A stretch of DNA of 64,000 nt from Niallia sp. FSL W8-0635 (GTDB taxonomy: Bacteria; Bacillota; Bacilli; Bacillales; Cytobacillaceae), in contig NZ_JBBOYD010000001.1 in the NCBI RefSeq assembly GCF_038007965.1, positions 2,582,501 to 2,646,500 of the forward strand, in the 5' to 3' direction. The translations under genes were made by a program, and so were the position numbers. Under the pieces are notes generated by a model. That model worked only from the letters and a program-made list of their open reading frames with translations, had not been told where the DNA came from and ran no database searches. Of this stretch, positions 8,084-16,535 are shown piece by piece. The stretch's first letter is position 1; each line of letters opens with the position of its first letter.

Positions 8084-8269
8084 TTACAAGGTTCTCGGCG
8101 AATCGGCCATACTATTTACTAAAATAATATAAATAAGAATAGAAATTGGCATTGTTAAAAGAAAAATTAAGCGAATGCCTAAAGGGGTTATACCAAAATA
8201 TTCGCCAATCCCCCCACAAACTCCATAAATTGATTTATTATTTTGAGACTTCCTCATTTTACGATTCAT
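8084..8269 (-). CDS. PspC domain membrane protein
   Basis: A 61-residue protein that is one PspC domain: NNKSIYGVCGGIGEYFGITPLGIRLIFLLTM followed by a hydrophobic segment. The KxxxGVCxGIAxYF pattern is the family signature. PspC proteins are small inner-membrane factors of phage-shock or envelope stress responses. ATG 8269 follows AAAGGGAGAAA. Single-gene unit ended by a terminator at 7961-7993; shorter than E. coli PspC and lacking its cytosolic tail. Confidence 0.85.
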   Translation of the reverse strand: MNRKMRKSQNNKSIYGVCGGIGEYFGITPLGIRLIFLLTMPISILIYIILVNSMADSPRTL

Positions 8270-8346
8270 TCTATTTCTCCCTTTTAATCTAATAAGCTAT
8301 TTGGAATTTCATTACTTATTACAAAATTGTTTAACTTTTTTCGGAT

Positions 8347-8883
8347 TCATTTACAATACTCCATCAGCCAACAATCTTGATACTCCCCTTCATGTAGTTC
8401 TTGTTTGGGAAGAATTTTGACTTTCTTCATTCCACATTTTTCATAGCATTTAATTGCTCTTATATTCCTTGTTTGTGGATCCATCACTACTCGATCTGCT
8501 TGATTAGCCTCCATTAAGTAATGAATCATCGAACTGACAAGCATTTTCCCAATCCCTTTATTCCAATACGCCACATCTCCAATAAATTGGTCTGTTCCAT
8601 ATACTAATTCCGTGCTATATCCATATAATTTTTTTGTTTCACTATCTAGTGGATAAAATTGTATATATCCAATTGCTCTATTAGAATATTCTACGATGCA
8701 TTTTACTTCTTCCTGATCATTAACCGGATAGAACACCCTATTCACTTTATCTAAGTCAAATGAATTATCTCTTCCCTCATAATATTCAAGGACCGCTGGA
8801 TCAGAAAGCCATTTAGCTAAAAGAATATTATCCCTTTCTTCCAAATCACGAACTTTTATAAGTCCACTTTCATATAGTTTCAT
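8347..8883 (-). CDS. GNAT acetyltransferase, AAC(6')-like
   Basis: The 178-residue protein has the GNAT fold with acetyl-CoA loop motif DVAYWNKGIGKMLV, the VVMDPQTRNIRAIKCYEKCGM block and a C-terminal HEGEYQDCWLMEY. This trio is typical of the AAC(6')/RimI-like group that includes aminoglycoside 6'-N-acetyltransferases, but many members acetylate other small molecules, so resistance should not be assumed. It lies 21 bases downstream of a methyltransferase gene on the same strand and is likely co-transcribed. ATG 8883 start; ribosome binding site GGAGACAAGTGG. Confidence 0.8.
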   Translation of the reverse strand: MKLYESGLIKVRDLEERDNILLAKWLSDPAVLEYYEGRDNSFDLDKVNRVFYPVNDQEEVKCIVEYSNRAIGYIQFYPLDSETKKLYGYSTELVYGTDQFIGDVAYWNKGIGKMLVSSMIHYLMEANQADRVVMDPQTRNIRAIKCYEKCGMKKVKILPKQELHEGEYQDCWLMEYCK

Positions 8884-8904
8884 CCACTTGTCTCCATTTT
8901 TCTA

Positions 8905-9651
8905 TCATTTCCTTGCGATAATCGTAAATTCCCATGGGATATTTTCCTTTTTCCAACCACGATGTTCCTCCAAACGCTCCAATTTAAATCCCGCAGTTAT
9001 CACTGAATTAATAATTTCGCTAAATGTATAGAAGCGGAGAGAAACATCGGGAAAATCCCCTTGTTCTTCTTCAGGAAAAAACTGTTTATAGGCGATATCT
9101 CCTGTTTGTAATTCTGTATCAAAATAGGCTTGCTTCACAGAGAAATCTTCTTTCAAGCATTTTAGCAATGGATGATAATCACTTAAGATCAACGTACCAT
9201 CCTTTTTTAAAAGGGACGATAAAAGCATCATGAAATAATCTAAATCCTGAAAATAATGAAGCACACCACCTTCCAAATAGAGAATATCAAAACCTTCTCC
9301 ATAGGTTTGTAAATCGATATCGTAAATATCTCCTACTATATACTTGATGGTCGTGTTAGCATGATAAGCTAACTCCCTAGCATATCGTTCATTTTCTTTT
9401 GATATATCAAAGATTGTTACATCAGCTCCTAACAGTGCTAATGGAACTGCCTTTCTTCCATTTGATCCACATAAATTCGCAATCTTTTTCCCTTCTACCT
9501 GCCCCAAAAAGGCTTGATGCTTTTTTAGACTTGCTCGAGGATTTTTCATTATTTCTTGCGCCTTTTCCTTTGGGTGCCCATCACGCTTCACCCAAAATTC
9601 ATAAGCACGATATTCCCAAGCTACTTTATTAGTCGCACTTTGCTCATTCAT
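8905..9651 (-). CDS. class I SAM-dependent methyltransferase
   Basis: 248 residues with SAM-binding motif I IANLCGSNGRKAVPLALLGA, motif II ADVTIFDISKENERYA and post-motif FDILYLEGGVLHYFQDLDYF. N-terminus has the WEYRAYEFW pattern seen in Bacillus proteins annotated as class I methyltransferases acting on small molecules. Substrate unknown. ATG 9651 is preceded by AAAAGGAGAGG, which lies inside the remains of a decayed histidine phosphatase gene. Forms a short operon with the downstream GNAT gene. Confidence 0.82.
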   Translation of the reverse strand: MNEQSATNKVAWEYRAYEFWVKRDGHPKEKAQEIMKNPRASLKKHQAFLGQVEGKKIANLCGSNGRKAVPLALLGADVTIFDISKENERYARELAYHANTTIKYIVGDIYDIDLQTYGEGFDILYLEGGVLHYFQDLDYFMMLLSSLLKKDGTLILSDYHPLLKCLKEDFSVKQAYFDTELQTGDIAYKQFFPEEEQGDFPDVSLRFYTFSEIINSVITAGFKLERLEEHRGWKKENIPWEFTIIARK

Positions 9652-9881
9652 AAGGAAATCCTCTCCTTTTTAACACTTCATTGCCCAAATTTGTAGCTAA
9701 ATCTTTAATTGTTAAAATGGGACGTTGATAAGGACTCGAAACAAATAGATAATTTCTTCCTTTTGAAGAATTTTGCCTATACGTTCAGAAACTTGTAACC
9801 TTTTTCCGTTAAATCGTGTTCTTTCTGTTCCTTCTGTTTTGGACGATTCCCCATATCTTACCATGTAACTATAGCTTTTCA
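9644..9881 (-). pseudogene. truncated, frameshifted histidine phosphatase
   Basis: The minus strand encodes SYSYMVRYGESSKTEGTERT, clearly the N-terminus of a histidine phosphatase (normal signature MVRHGES) with the catalytic RHG changed to RYG. Near 9745 the frame shifts by one base and continues as FVSSPYQRPILTIKDLATN, the next conserved block, before stopping at 9644 inside the methyltransferase start. The remaining two thirds of the enzyme are absent. A complete paralogue is at 25034-25606. The gene is dead but its 3' end supplies the ribosome binding site of the methyltransferase. Confidence 0.75.
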
Positions 9882-9884
9882 GCC

Positions 9885-10373
9885 TTACTCTCCTACTTTC
9901 GTGCTTCCAATTCGCAACCATTCTGTAGGAGTATTTTTCACAAAATATTTTTCTATAAAGGTAAGCACTTCCTCATTTCCTGGTAATGTCACTAATTCCC
10001 TTGCTTCGTCAAAAGACAACCATTTATACTCACTATGTTCATTATTTAATACTACATCTTGGTTTTCCTCTACAAAACCAACAAAAACTGGGGCAATATA
10101 TATGTAATTATCTAATGGAGAATATATTTGATCAAATGTATTCGAGCTATAGAGTGTTACGTTTGTAATTCCTGTTTCTTCCTTTATTTCTCTTAAAGCT
10201 GCTTCCCAAGCTTTTTCTCCTTGTTCTAGGCTTCCACCTATATAACACCACATATCTTTCAAAATCTGGGTTGCTCGTTTCATTAACAAAACATTGTAGC
10301 TTCCATTGATTTTTTTCAACAAAACAACTGCAATTCCATTACTATGAATGGGAGTTTCTATTTTAATGTTCAC
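9885..10373 (-). CDS. NUDIX hydrolase
   Basis: A protein of about 162 residues with a complete Nudix box, GSLEQGEKAWEAALREIKEE followed by TG (consensus GX5EX7REUXEEXGU). Such enzymes hydrolyse nucleoside diphosphates linked to another moiety; substrate not predictable. A GTG start at 10373 is favoured since GAGG lies eight bases before it, although an ATG at 10400 is in frame. The gene stops four bases before the decayed histidine phosphatase, implying these once formed an operon with the methyltransferase and GNAT genes. Confidence 0.85.
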   Translation of the reverse strand: MNIKIETPIHSNGIAVVLLKKINGSYNVLLMKRATQILKDMWCYIGGSLEQGEKAWEAALREIKEETGITNVTLYSSNTFDQIYSPLDNYIYIAPVFVGFVEENQDVVLNNEHSEYKWLSFDEARELVTLPGNEEVLTFIEKYFVKNTPTEWLRIGSTKVGE

Positions 10374-10561
10374 CAATGATACCTCACTCCATTCCATCAT
10401 TCAATCTAATGTTTTTAAAAATTAAGATAATATTTATTATAAGCGTTTTCCCCTTAATCTGGTAATATTTCTTCATTTTCACTTTTAATGAAGCAATAAC
10501 CTGACTATGATTAATTCACAACATTAGAGTAGTAAAGGTAACTGGATTAACCATCTATAAC

Positions 10562-10590
10562 AAAAAAAGCATTCATCTCTGAACGCTTTT
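10562..10590 (-). terminator. intrinsic terminator of the DUF445 gene
   Basis: Minus strand AAAGCGTTCA pairs with TGAATGCTTT (one G-T pair) around a GAGA loop and runs into a T-tract. Confidence 0.88.
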
Positions 10591-10617
10591 CTCAATATTT
10601 CCATGTGTCTTTACGCC

Positions 10618-11868
10618 TTATATAATATTAGCTACTAACTGAATAGCACTTAAGAATAGACCGATAATAAAACCACATACTGCACCGTTTACACGAATCC
10701 ATTGCAGATCTTTACCAACATTATTCTCAATCATATCGACTAGTGTTTCATTATCTAGCTTATCAAGATTTTCTTTAACTAAATTGCCAATTTGATCATG
10801 GTTTTTCTCGATAAAATTAGAAATTTGATGAATAATCCATGGATCGATCTTTTCACCATTTTCTTCGATTTGTTCAATTAGTTGACGAATAAATGGAATT
10901 GCTTTTGTTTCCATGAACTCCTCATTTTCAAGAAGCTCGATTGCTTTCTCTTGTGCTTGTTGAAGGCTAGCTAAAATGGTATGGTTGGATTCTAGTGAGT
11001 CTAACACCTTATCCTTCCATGTATTGATTCCTTCTAATACTTTATCATTTTCTGGAAGGCTTTCAATTTCCTTACGAATATAGAGGATAAGTGCTTCGCG
11101 GTTTTGCTCCCCATCTCTTTGCAGACTTCGCATTCCACTCAAGCAAAGATTTTGGACAATTTGCCCTAACTTATCTTCCGTTAAAATATTCTGCAATGTT
11201 TTTAAAGCAAATTGAAGCATGCCATTTGCCTCTACATTATTTAACACATTCATGGAAACAGAGCCAAGTTTGCGAGCTGTCTCCTCTTTTCTAAGCCACA
11301 TTTCTGTTTTTACAAGAACATGATCTAATGCTTTCTTATCTACTTCTTCTGAAATTAATTGATTTGTAAGTAGCTTTAAAATATTACTAATTTGCACATC
11401 AGATAAAGCCGCTGACATTTGCTTACGCACAAATGGAGTGATTTTTTCTACGTTCATATTGCGAATTGCTTGCTGTGTAGCTTTTATCATTGCTTCCTTT
11501 ACTGGTTCTGTTTCTATTCTTGTTTTAATGGTTGCTGTGATTTTTTCGGTAAAAGGAATATTCTTCACTTTATCCTGAATGCTTTCCTTTGATAACCAAT
11601 CCTTTTTCAAAACATTCACTAATCCATTTACCATTCTATCCCTATTTTTAGGTAATAAAGCGGTATGTGGTATCGGTAATCCTAAAGGATGTCTAAAGAG
11701 TGCGGTTACTGCAAACCAGTCTGCTAAGCCCCCGACAAGTCCAGCTTCAAAGCCGCCATGAACTAAATGTATCCAAATATTATCTTGAAAAGGGAAGGTC
11801 AAAATAAATCCCAATCCCATGATAAGAAGTGAATACCTTGCAAGTTTTCTTGATGATTTTTTTTCCAC
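10618..11868 (-). CDS. DUF445 family membrane-anchored protein
   Basis: 416 residues with an N-terminal hydrophobic hairpin (about residues 12-60, including GGFEAGLVGGLADWFAVTALFRHPLG, the DUF445 hallmark), a long helical soluble region and a C-terminal TM segment near residues 395-415. This is the YjiN/YheB-type family, of unknown biochemical function, often linked to envelope integrity. Single-gene transcript with a strong terminator. Length is normal for the family. ATG 11868 preceded by GAGGGACATTGC, an adequate ribosome binding site. Confidence 0.85.
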   Translation of the reverse strand: MEKKSSRKLARYSLLIMGLGFILTFPFQDNIWIHLVHGGFEAGLVGGLADWFAVTALFRHPLGLPIPHTALLPKNRDRMVNGLVNVLKKDWLSKESIQDKVKNIPFTEKITATIKTRIETEPVKEAMIKATQQAIRNMNVEKITPFVRKQMSAALSDVQISNILKLLTNQLISEEVDKKALDHVLVKTEMWLRKEETARKLGSVSMNVLNNVEANGMLQFALKTLQNILTEDKLGQIVQNLCLSGMRSLQRDGEQNREALILYIRKEIESLPENDKVLEGINTWKDKVLDSLESNHTILASLQQAQEKAIELLENEEFMETKAIPFIRQLIEQIEENGEKIDPWIIHQISNFIEKNHDQIGNLVKENLDKLDNETLVDMIENNVGKDLQWIRVNGAVCGFIIGLFLSAIQLVANII

Positions 11869-12010
11869 GCAATGTCCCTCATTTTACTTTTAAAATCGTT
11901 TTTACATCTTTTTAGGATGTAGAACCTCTATCCTGTAGTATACCAATAATCTCCTAAAAACAGAAAGATAAAGTAGATAATTACGGAATTTTTTATTATT
12001 GCACACCAAA

Positions 12011-12039
12011 AGCCAAAAGTTCTATTCCTCCTTTTGGCT
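12011..12039 (-). terminator. intrinsic terminator of the proline iminopeptidase gene
   Basis: AGCCAAAAG and CTTTTGGCT form a perfect nine-base stem just after the stop codon; the minus-strand tail is CTTTTGG, only moderately T-rich. Confidence 0.7.
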
Positions 12040-12055
12040 ATATTACCTCCCTTTA

Positions 12056-12922
12056 TTACTTGTCTAATTGAGACAAGAATTCATTCATTACCTGTCTATA
12101 TTGTTCTGGTTCTTCTATATAGGCCATATGGGCACTTCCTTCAAATACATGAAAAGATGCATTTGGTGTTTTACTGCTAAAATATTCCGTTGATTCTGGT
12201 GTTGCTTCATCATATCGTCCACAAGTGTACAATGTTGGTATGGTGATTTCTGATAGCTGCGTTGTACAATCAAATGATTTTAAGTTTCCTTGCACAGTAA
12301 ATTCGGAAGGTCCCCACATTACTTGATATACATGTGGATTTCTAAAATGCTTCCCCTGTTTTAAATGTTCTGGGTAAGGCTTTAATCTACATACAAAATG
12401 GTCATTAAACACTTCAATAGCTTTTTGAGAGGCAGGTGTATCTGTCGTTCCGTTTTCTTCACAGTTTTTGATTGTTTCTTGAACATCTAGCGGCAATAAA
12501 GTTAAATTTTTCTTTTGATCTTTTTCCCATAATGGTGCGCTTAAACAAGGACTTGAGAAAATAATACTACTAATCCCTTCTGGATCACTAAAATAATAAG
12601 CAGCAGCAAGGGTAGTGCCCCATGAATGGCCAAGAATATGGACTTTATTCAATCCTAATCCTTTCCGAACTTGCCCAACTTCTTCTACAAATCTGTCTAA
12701 AGTCCAAAGGGAATCATCATTTGGCCGATCCGACTTGCCACAGCCTAGCTGATCATACAAGACAACCGATCGATCAATTGCCAAATCTTTTAATCCTTGT
12801 AAAGAGTACGAGCTAGAACCTGGTCCTCCATGTAAAACAAGTAGCGGGATTTTATCTGCTGTTTCATTATGTATAACATACGATACTTTTCCACCTGTTA
12901 CTTCGATAAATCCTTCTCTCAT
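12056..12922 (-). CDS. pip: proline iminopeptidase-family alpha/beta hydrolase
   Basis: 288 residues with an alpha/beta hydrolase fold. The oxyanion-hole motif LHGGPGSSSYSL (HGGPG is the prolyl aminopeptidase hallmark) is at about residues 29-40, the nucleophile elbow GHSWGTTLAA near residue 103 and the C-terminal histidine in GSAHMAYIEEP. Family members release N-terminal proline or act on amino-acid amides. Cytosolic, no signal peptide. ATG 12922 follows AAAGGAGAAAAC. Stand-alone transcript. Confidence 0.87.
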   Translation of the reverse strand: MREGFIEVTGGKVSYVIHNETADKIPLLVLHGGPGSSSYSLQGLKDLAIDRSVVLYDQLGCGKSDRPNDDSLWTLDRFVEEVGQVRKGLGLNKVHILGHSWGTTLAAAYYFSDPEGISSIIFSSPCLSAPLWEKDQKKNLTLLPLDVQETIKNCEENGTTDTPASQKAIEVFNDHFVCRLKPYPEHLKQGKHFRNPHVYQVMWGPSEFTVQGNLKSFDCTTQLSEITIPTLYTCGRYDEATPESTEYFSSKTPNASFHVFEGSAHMAYIEEPEQYRQVMNEFLSQLDK

Positions 12923-12991
12923 CCGTTTTCTCCTTTACATATTTTACTTACAGTGTAGCACATTGCCGAATAACTCTCGTAAGTAAATAGA

Positions 12992-13366
12992 TTATTCCAG
13001 AAGCTTTTTTTCGATAATCTCAACACGATTGCCAAACGGATCACGAAATTCAAATCGTTCAAAGCCTTCAATCGGAATGGAAGCTGCTATTTCTACTCCT
13101 AGTTTGCTAAGTTTATTTTTCCAATAACTCATATTATCTACTTGATAAGCTAAATGAGATTTCGTTGTATAGCGATTAAAACCCTCCTCTGTGCCAACAT
13201 GAACATCTATATTTCCAAGTGACAGCCAAAATCCACCTCTCCCTTGCAACGATGAAGGCTTCTCTATTTCCCCTAAACCTAATACTCCACAATAAAAATC
13301 CTTAGCTTGTTGTTCCAATCCTTTTGGTATCGTTATTTGAACATGATGCACGCCAATAATAGTCAT
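12992..13366 (-). CDS. VOC superfamily (glyoxalase-like) protein
   Basis: A 124-residue protein with two beta-alpha-beta-beta-beta units: GVHHVQITIPKGLEQQAKDF and HLAYQVDNMSYWKNKL, with a C-terminal EFRDPFGNRVEII that carries a likely metal-ligand glutamate. Histidines at HHVQ and SHLAYQV fill other ligand positions. Lyase or dioxygenase function cannot be decided. ATG 13366 preceded by GGGGGAGGAATAG. Stand-alone. Confidence 0.82.
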   Translation of the reverse strand: MTIIGVHHVQITIPKGLEQQAKDFYCGVLGLGEIEKPSSLQGRGGFWLSLGNIDVHVGTEEGFNRYTTKSHLAYQVDNMSYWKNKLSKLGVEIAASIPIEGFERFEFRDPFGNRVEIIEKKLLE

Positions 13367-13574
13367 CTTTTCTATTCCTCCCCCATATCATCCTCTTATT
13401 TATCGTACAATATAGACGTCTAAAGAAACATATTATAATTCTAATCACTTATGATAAGAAAAAATAATGAAGAATACATTGATGATATAGCATTCGTTTC
13501 TTTGCTAATCAATCTTATTTTTTATATAATATAATTAAGAAACTGAATATTTAATCTTTTCGAAGGAGGAACCT

Positions 13575-13661
13575 ATGGAGTTACTTTTTGGTTTATTAAT
13601 TGCTTCTGCTCCATTATTAGCTTCTATTTCGTTTGCAAATATGGCAAAGAATAAACAATAA
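13575..13661 (+). CDS. 28-residue hydrophobic microprotein
   Basis: A very small frame, MELLFGLLIASAPLLASISF then ANMAKNKQ, with a near-perfect AAGGAGGA five to six bases upstream of ATG 13575. The product is one TM helix with a short basic cytosolic tail. It lies alone in an otherwise empty intergenic region on the opposite strand to its neighbours and is followed by a hairpin at 13680-13707. Family not recognised; small single-TM proteins in Bacilli often modulate larger membrane complexes. Coding status rests on the ribosome binding site and the clean TM composition. Confidence 0.6.
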   Translation: MELLFGLLIASAPLLASISFANMAKNKQ

Positions 13662-13679
13662 ACTGAATATTCACCACAG

Positions 13680-13707
13680 CGGATGCCCTATACATTTTGG
13701 ACATCCG
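13680..13707. terminator. hairpin between the microprotein and nucleotidyltransferase genes
   Basis: CGGATG and CATCCG with an inner CC/GG pair form a stem between two convergent genes. Weak T-runs on both sides make it a modest bidirectional terminator. Confidence 0.55.
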
Positions 13708-14433
13708 TTAATTACTATGTTTCTTTTCCTTCCCAAGGGAAAACCCAGTAAATAATTTTCCGCCATATGGCTTTAATACTCTTTCCGTAAGTATAATAAT
13801 GTTTTCCTTTTCCCTAGTCCGATAAAAGGTTTCAAACGCTTCAATGAATTCATCCGCGAATTTTTGATCAAATTGCCGTAATGATCGCACCATCCATTTC
13901 GATGTACCAATCCACTGTTTATTTACTCTTAATACAAATTCATGGAGAAGGAAGCTTAGTGTGCTTGCTATAAAAATTACCTCTTGCTCATTGTCTGAAC
14001 CGATAAAATCATCCAGTACATCTGATATAAAGTAACGCTTTGTTCGAATTGTTTCCTCTGGCCATTCTTTCGGACCTTCTACTAGCATTTTTTCTGCTTC
14101 TTGTTTTATAACTTGCAAAACTCCGTCATCTTTTAAAACGATTCCTTCTGTTACCATTCGTTGCATAGAAGGTTTTGCTAAATTATAATCCATTAAGAAA
14201 AAATCCTTATAAGAAGCTAAATTATGTACAAATATCTCGATTGGCCAACCAAATTCCATCATGGACTCTCTATAAGAGGAAACGATTTTCTCATCAAAAA
14301 TGACAATATCAAGATCAGAAGTAGGTGTCGCTTGTCCTCTCACCACACTTCCTGCTAAAACAGCAGCATTACAATTCGGAAAATATGTATCTATAAACAA
14401 TCGAGCTGCTTCCATTGGCGCTATTTTTTCCAT
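13708..14433 (-). CDS. nucleotidyltransferase domain protein (KNTase/MNT-like)
   Basis: 241 residues with the polymerase-beta-type signature LAGSVVRGQATPTSDLDIVI (GSx10DxD) at about residues 26-46 and a third acidic residue in PIEIFVHN. The C-terminal half is helical. Resembles uncharacterised Bacillus relatives of aminoglycoside nucleotidyltransferases; the substrate is unknown and resistance cannot be inferred. ATG 14433 after AAAGGGGGATTTAC. It is 27 bases downstream of the PhzF gene on the same strand, so may be co-transcribed. Confidence 0.8.
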   Translation of the reverse strand: MEKIAPMEAARLFIDTYFPNCNAAVLAGSVVRGQATPTSDLDIVIFDEKIVSSYRESMMEFGWPIEIFVHNLASYKDFFLMDYNLAKPSMQRMVTEGIVLKDDGVLQVIKQEAEKMLVEGPKEWPEETIRTKRYFISDVLDDFIGSDNEQEVIFIASTLSFLLHEFVLRVNKQWIGTSKWMVRSLRQFDQKFADEFIEAFETFYRTREKENIIILTERVLKPYGGKLFTGFSLGKEKKHSN

Positions 14434-14460
14434 GTAAATCCCCCTTTTCGAGTCGCTCCA

Positions 14461-15354
14461 TCATTCGATAGTTAATTTGAATTCCTTTACAAAAACCGCG
14501 GTTCCACTTATCTCCACATCCAATTGACCTTTCCTTTCAGCAACAAGAACAGTTACTCTTCCATCACGCCCTATCTCCTGACCTTGTTCAATGATAATAG
14601 GCTCGTTCTTCCACTTTTCATCCACATAGGTAACGTAATATGCTCCCATTACTCCCGAAGCTGTTCCAGTAACAGGATCTTCTATCGTACCTGAGTAAGG
14701 GGAAGAAAAATGTCTTCCATGCATCGTTGCATTTACATCATAGGTTTCAAGAGAAAATGGATGAATGGATGCATGGGGAATTTCCTTTAAAATAGATGGA
14801 AACAAATCATTTTTTACAGCCATTTTCGAAAATACATGCAGTTCCTTAATAGGAACAAGTAATGTCCAAAGCCCTGTATTTCCATATAGAATCGGATGCT
14901 TTTCATCTATATCAGATTCTTTAATACCAATCACATCTGCTAATTCATGGCGCGAACCTTTAAATTCTTTAAATTGTGGTGTTACTTGCTTCATAATAAT
15001 GGAAGGAGAAGACTGTTTATTTTGATTGATCCGAATAGGTAGAACACCTGCTTTGGTTTCAATCGAAAAGACCACTTTTTCAGAAAGATGACCATTTGTT
15101 TTTAATGCAAAAATAGTAGCGATAGTGGCATGTCCACAAAGATTCACTTCATGGCCTGGGGTGAAATAACGAATTTTCAGATCCGCCCTATCTGATCGTA
15201 ATACAAAGGCAGTTTCATTAAAACCCACATCTTTTGCTATTTTTTGCATTTCTTCCTCTGTATATTTCTCACCCTCTAATACGATTCCAGCGGGATTCCC
15301 CTTATCTGGCTGTTCTGTAAAAGCATCATAATGCAAAATAGAAATTGTTTTCAT
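14461..15354 (-). CDS. PhzF family isomerase/epimerase-like protein
   Basis: 297 residues with the PhzF fold: ISILHYDAFTEQPDKGNPAG at the N-terminus, FNETAFVL carrying the catalytic glutamate, GHEVNLCGHATIATIF and EDPVTGTASGVMGAYY. Family members are DapF-fold isomerases; the true phenazine pathway is absent, so this is one of the widespread metabolic paralogues. ATG 15354 after AGGAGGAGATCATGAG. Lies between the DJ-1 gene and the nucleotidyltransferase gene, all on the minus strand with short gaps. Confidence 0.87.
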   Translation of the reverse strand: MKTISILHYDAFTEQPDKGNPAGIVLEGEKYTEEEMQKIAKDVGFNETAFVLRSDRADLKIRYFTPGHEVNLCGHATIATIFALKTNGHLSEKVVFSIETKAGVLPIRINQNKQSSPSIIMKQVTPQFKEFKGSRHELADVIGIKESDIDEKHPILYGNTGLWTLLVPIKELHVFSKMAVKNDLFPSILKEIPHASIHPFSLETYDVNATMHGRHFSSPYSGTIEDPVTGTASGVMGAYYVTYVDEKWKNEPIIIEQGQEIGRDGRVTVLVAERKGQLDVEISGTAVFVKEFKLTIE

Positions 15355-15391
15355 CTCATGATCTCCTCCTATTCTATTTATCTCTCACTAA

Positions 15392-15970
15392 TCATCTATC
15401 ATACTCCATCCGCTTTGCTGTTTCCCTGCCCACTTCTTTGCCACATAATTTCTCCACTAAATGAAAGGACATATTGATTCCCGCAGATATCCCACCAGAA
15501 GTTAATATCGTTCCTTCATCCACAAATTTAACATTTCTTACAAGCTGAACCTTTGGGAATTCCCTTTCCAACCTGTCAATATCCATCCAGTGCGTAGTTG
15601 CCCTTAAATCATCCAATAAACCGGCTTTTGCTAACAAAAATGCTCCTGTACAGACAGAAGTCATATATTCCACTTGTCTTGCTTGCTCTTTTATCCAATT
15701 AATAACAACAGGGTTATGCATTTCGATTTCTTCTGCACCATAACCACCAGGAAGGATAAGAATATCCAAATCAGGGTGGTTTTCAAAAGAATAATCTGCT
15801 TCTATCTTCAGACCATTTCTTGCTATAATAGTCCCCCCTTTTTCTGAAATAGTATGGACATAGAATAATTTATTCTCCCCTCCAGCTAAAGAGAAAACTT
15901 CAAATGGACCAGCAACATCTAATACTTCTACTTCATTAAAAATCAATATTCCAACAATACGCTCTTTCAT
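15392..15970 (-). CDS. DJ-1/PfpI family protein (isonitrile hydratase-like)
   Basis: 192 residues with the class I glutamine-amidotransferase-like fold; nucleophile elbow TSVCTGAFLLAKAGLL puts a cysteine near residue 106, LILPGGYGA is the preceding strand-turn, and TTHWMDIDRLEREFPKV is characteristic of the isonitrile-hydratase/AraC-associated subgroup. An acidic residue E17 (NEVEVLDVAGPFEVF) fits the DJ-1 cysteine-activating position. Substrate not known. ATG 15970 follows AGGAGGCAAA. First gene of a probable minus-strand unit with PhzF and the nucleotidyltransferase. Confidence 0.85.
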   Translation of the reverse strand: MKERIVGILIFNEVEVLDVAGPFEVFSLAGGENKLFYVHTISEKGGTIIARNGLKIEADYSFENHPDLDILILPGGYGAEEIEMHNPVVINWIKEQARQVEYMTSVCTGAFLLAKAGLLDDLRATTHWMDIDRLEREFPKVQLVRNVKFVDEGTILTSGGISAGINMSFHLVEKLCGKEVGRETAKRMEYDR

Positions 15971-16136
15971 TTTGCCTCCTAAAATAGTTACTCCTATAAA
16001 AAATTTAATAAATGAAAAACAACTATAGTCTTTTTCATCCTACCATGAATTTCGAATTTTTAAATAATATTTTTTCTAAATATCTTAAAAATAAATGGTA
16101 TAATATTTGTTCGAATGTTTTAACTGGGAGGAAGGT

Positions 16137-16457
16137 ATGATTCAAGCAATTGGAGTCGTTGATTTTCATTACAAGCCAATGAGAACAACGAAATATAAAG
16201 AGAATGTTACAAAGAGATTAAATGCAAAAACAAATAAATTTGATGATTCCTTTGAAGTCATTACAATATCGGAACCATATGACATGGATGGAGACATTTA
16301 TGTCCGTGTATCCTGTTCCTTTACGATTTATATGTATGAAAAGGCCTATATTCGAAACCCTGAGGATTATGTAGGATCTGTCTTTCCTACTTTAAAAGAA
16401 AGAATAACACCAAATATAATAGCAACAAAGGTTTATAGTTTAACCAAAAGAAGATAA
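16137..16457 (+). CDS. hypothetical protein (106 aa)
   Basis: Not recognised. Start at ATG 16137 (MIQAIGVVDFHYKPMRT) is preferred over an in-frame ATG at 16107 since GGGAGGAAGG lies immediately upstream. The product is a compact beta-rich soluble protein with no known motif. A consensus -10 TATAAT at 16099-16104 lies about 33 bases before the start. Followed by the formamidase gene 78 bases later on the same strand. Confidence 0.65.
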   Translation: MIQAIGVVDFHYKPMRTTKYKENVTKRLNAKTNKFDDSFEVITISEPYDMDGDIYVRVSCSFTIYMYEKAYIRNPEDYVGSVFPTLKERITPNIIATKVYSLTKRR

Positions 16458-16535
16458 ATATTTTTTCATAGATAAAAGGAATGTGCACATTTTTAGCGAA
16501 TAAAAGGGAAAATAATCTTTTTTAGGAGGAGAAAA

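Noticed and set aside
8347..8883. Aminoglycoside resistance gene
   Set aside because: The GNAT has AAC(6')-like motifs, but many chromosomal relatives have no such activity, and nothing in context suggests resistance.
14461..15354. Phenazine biosynthesis
   Set aside because: PhzF homologues are widespread without phenazine genes, and no other phz gene is present.
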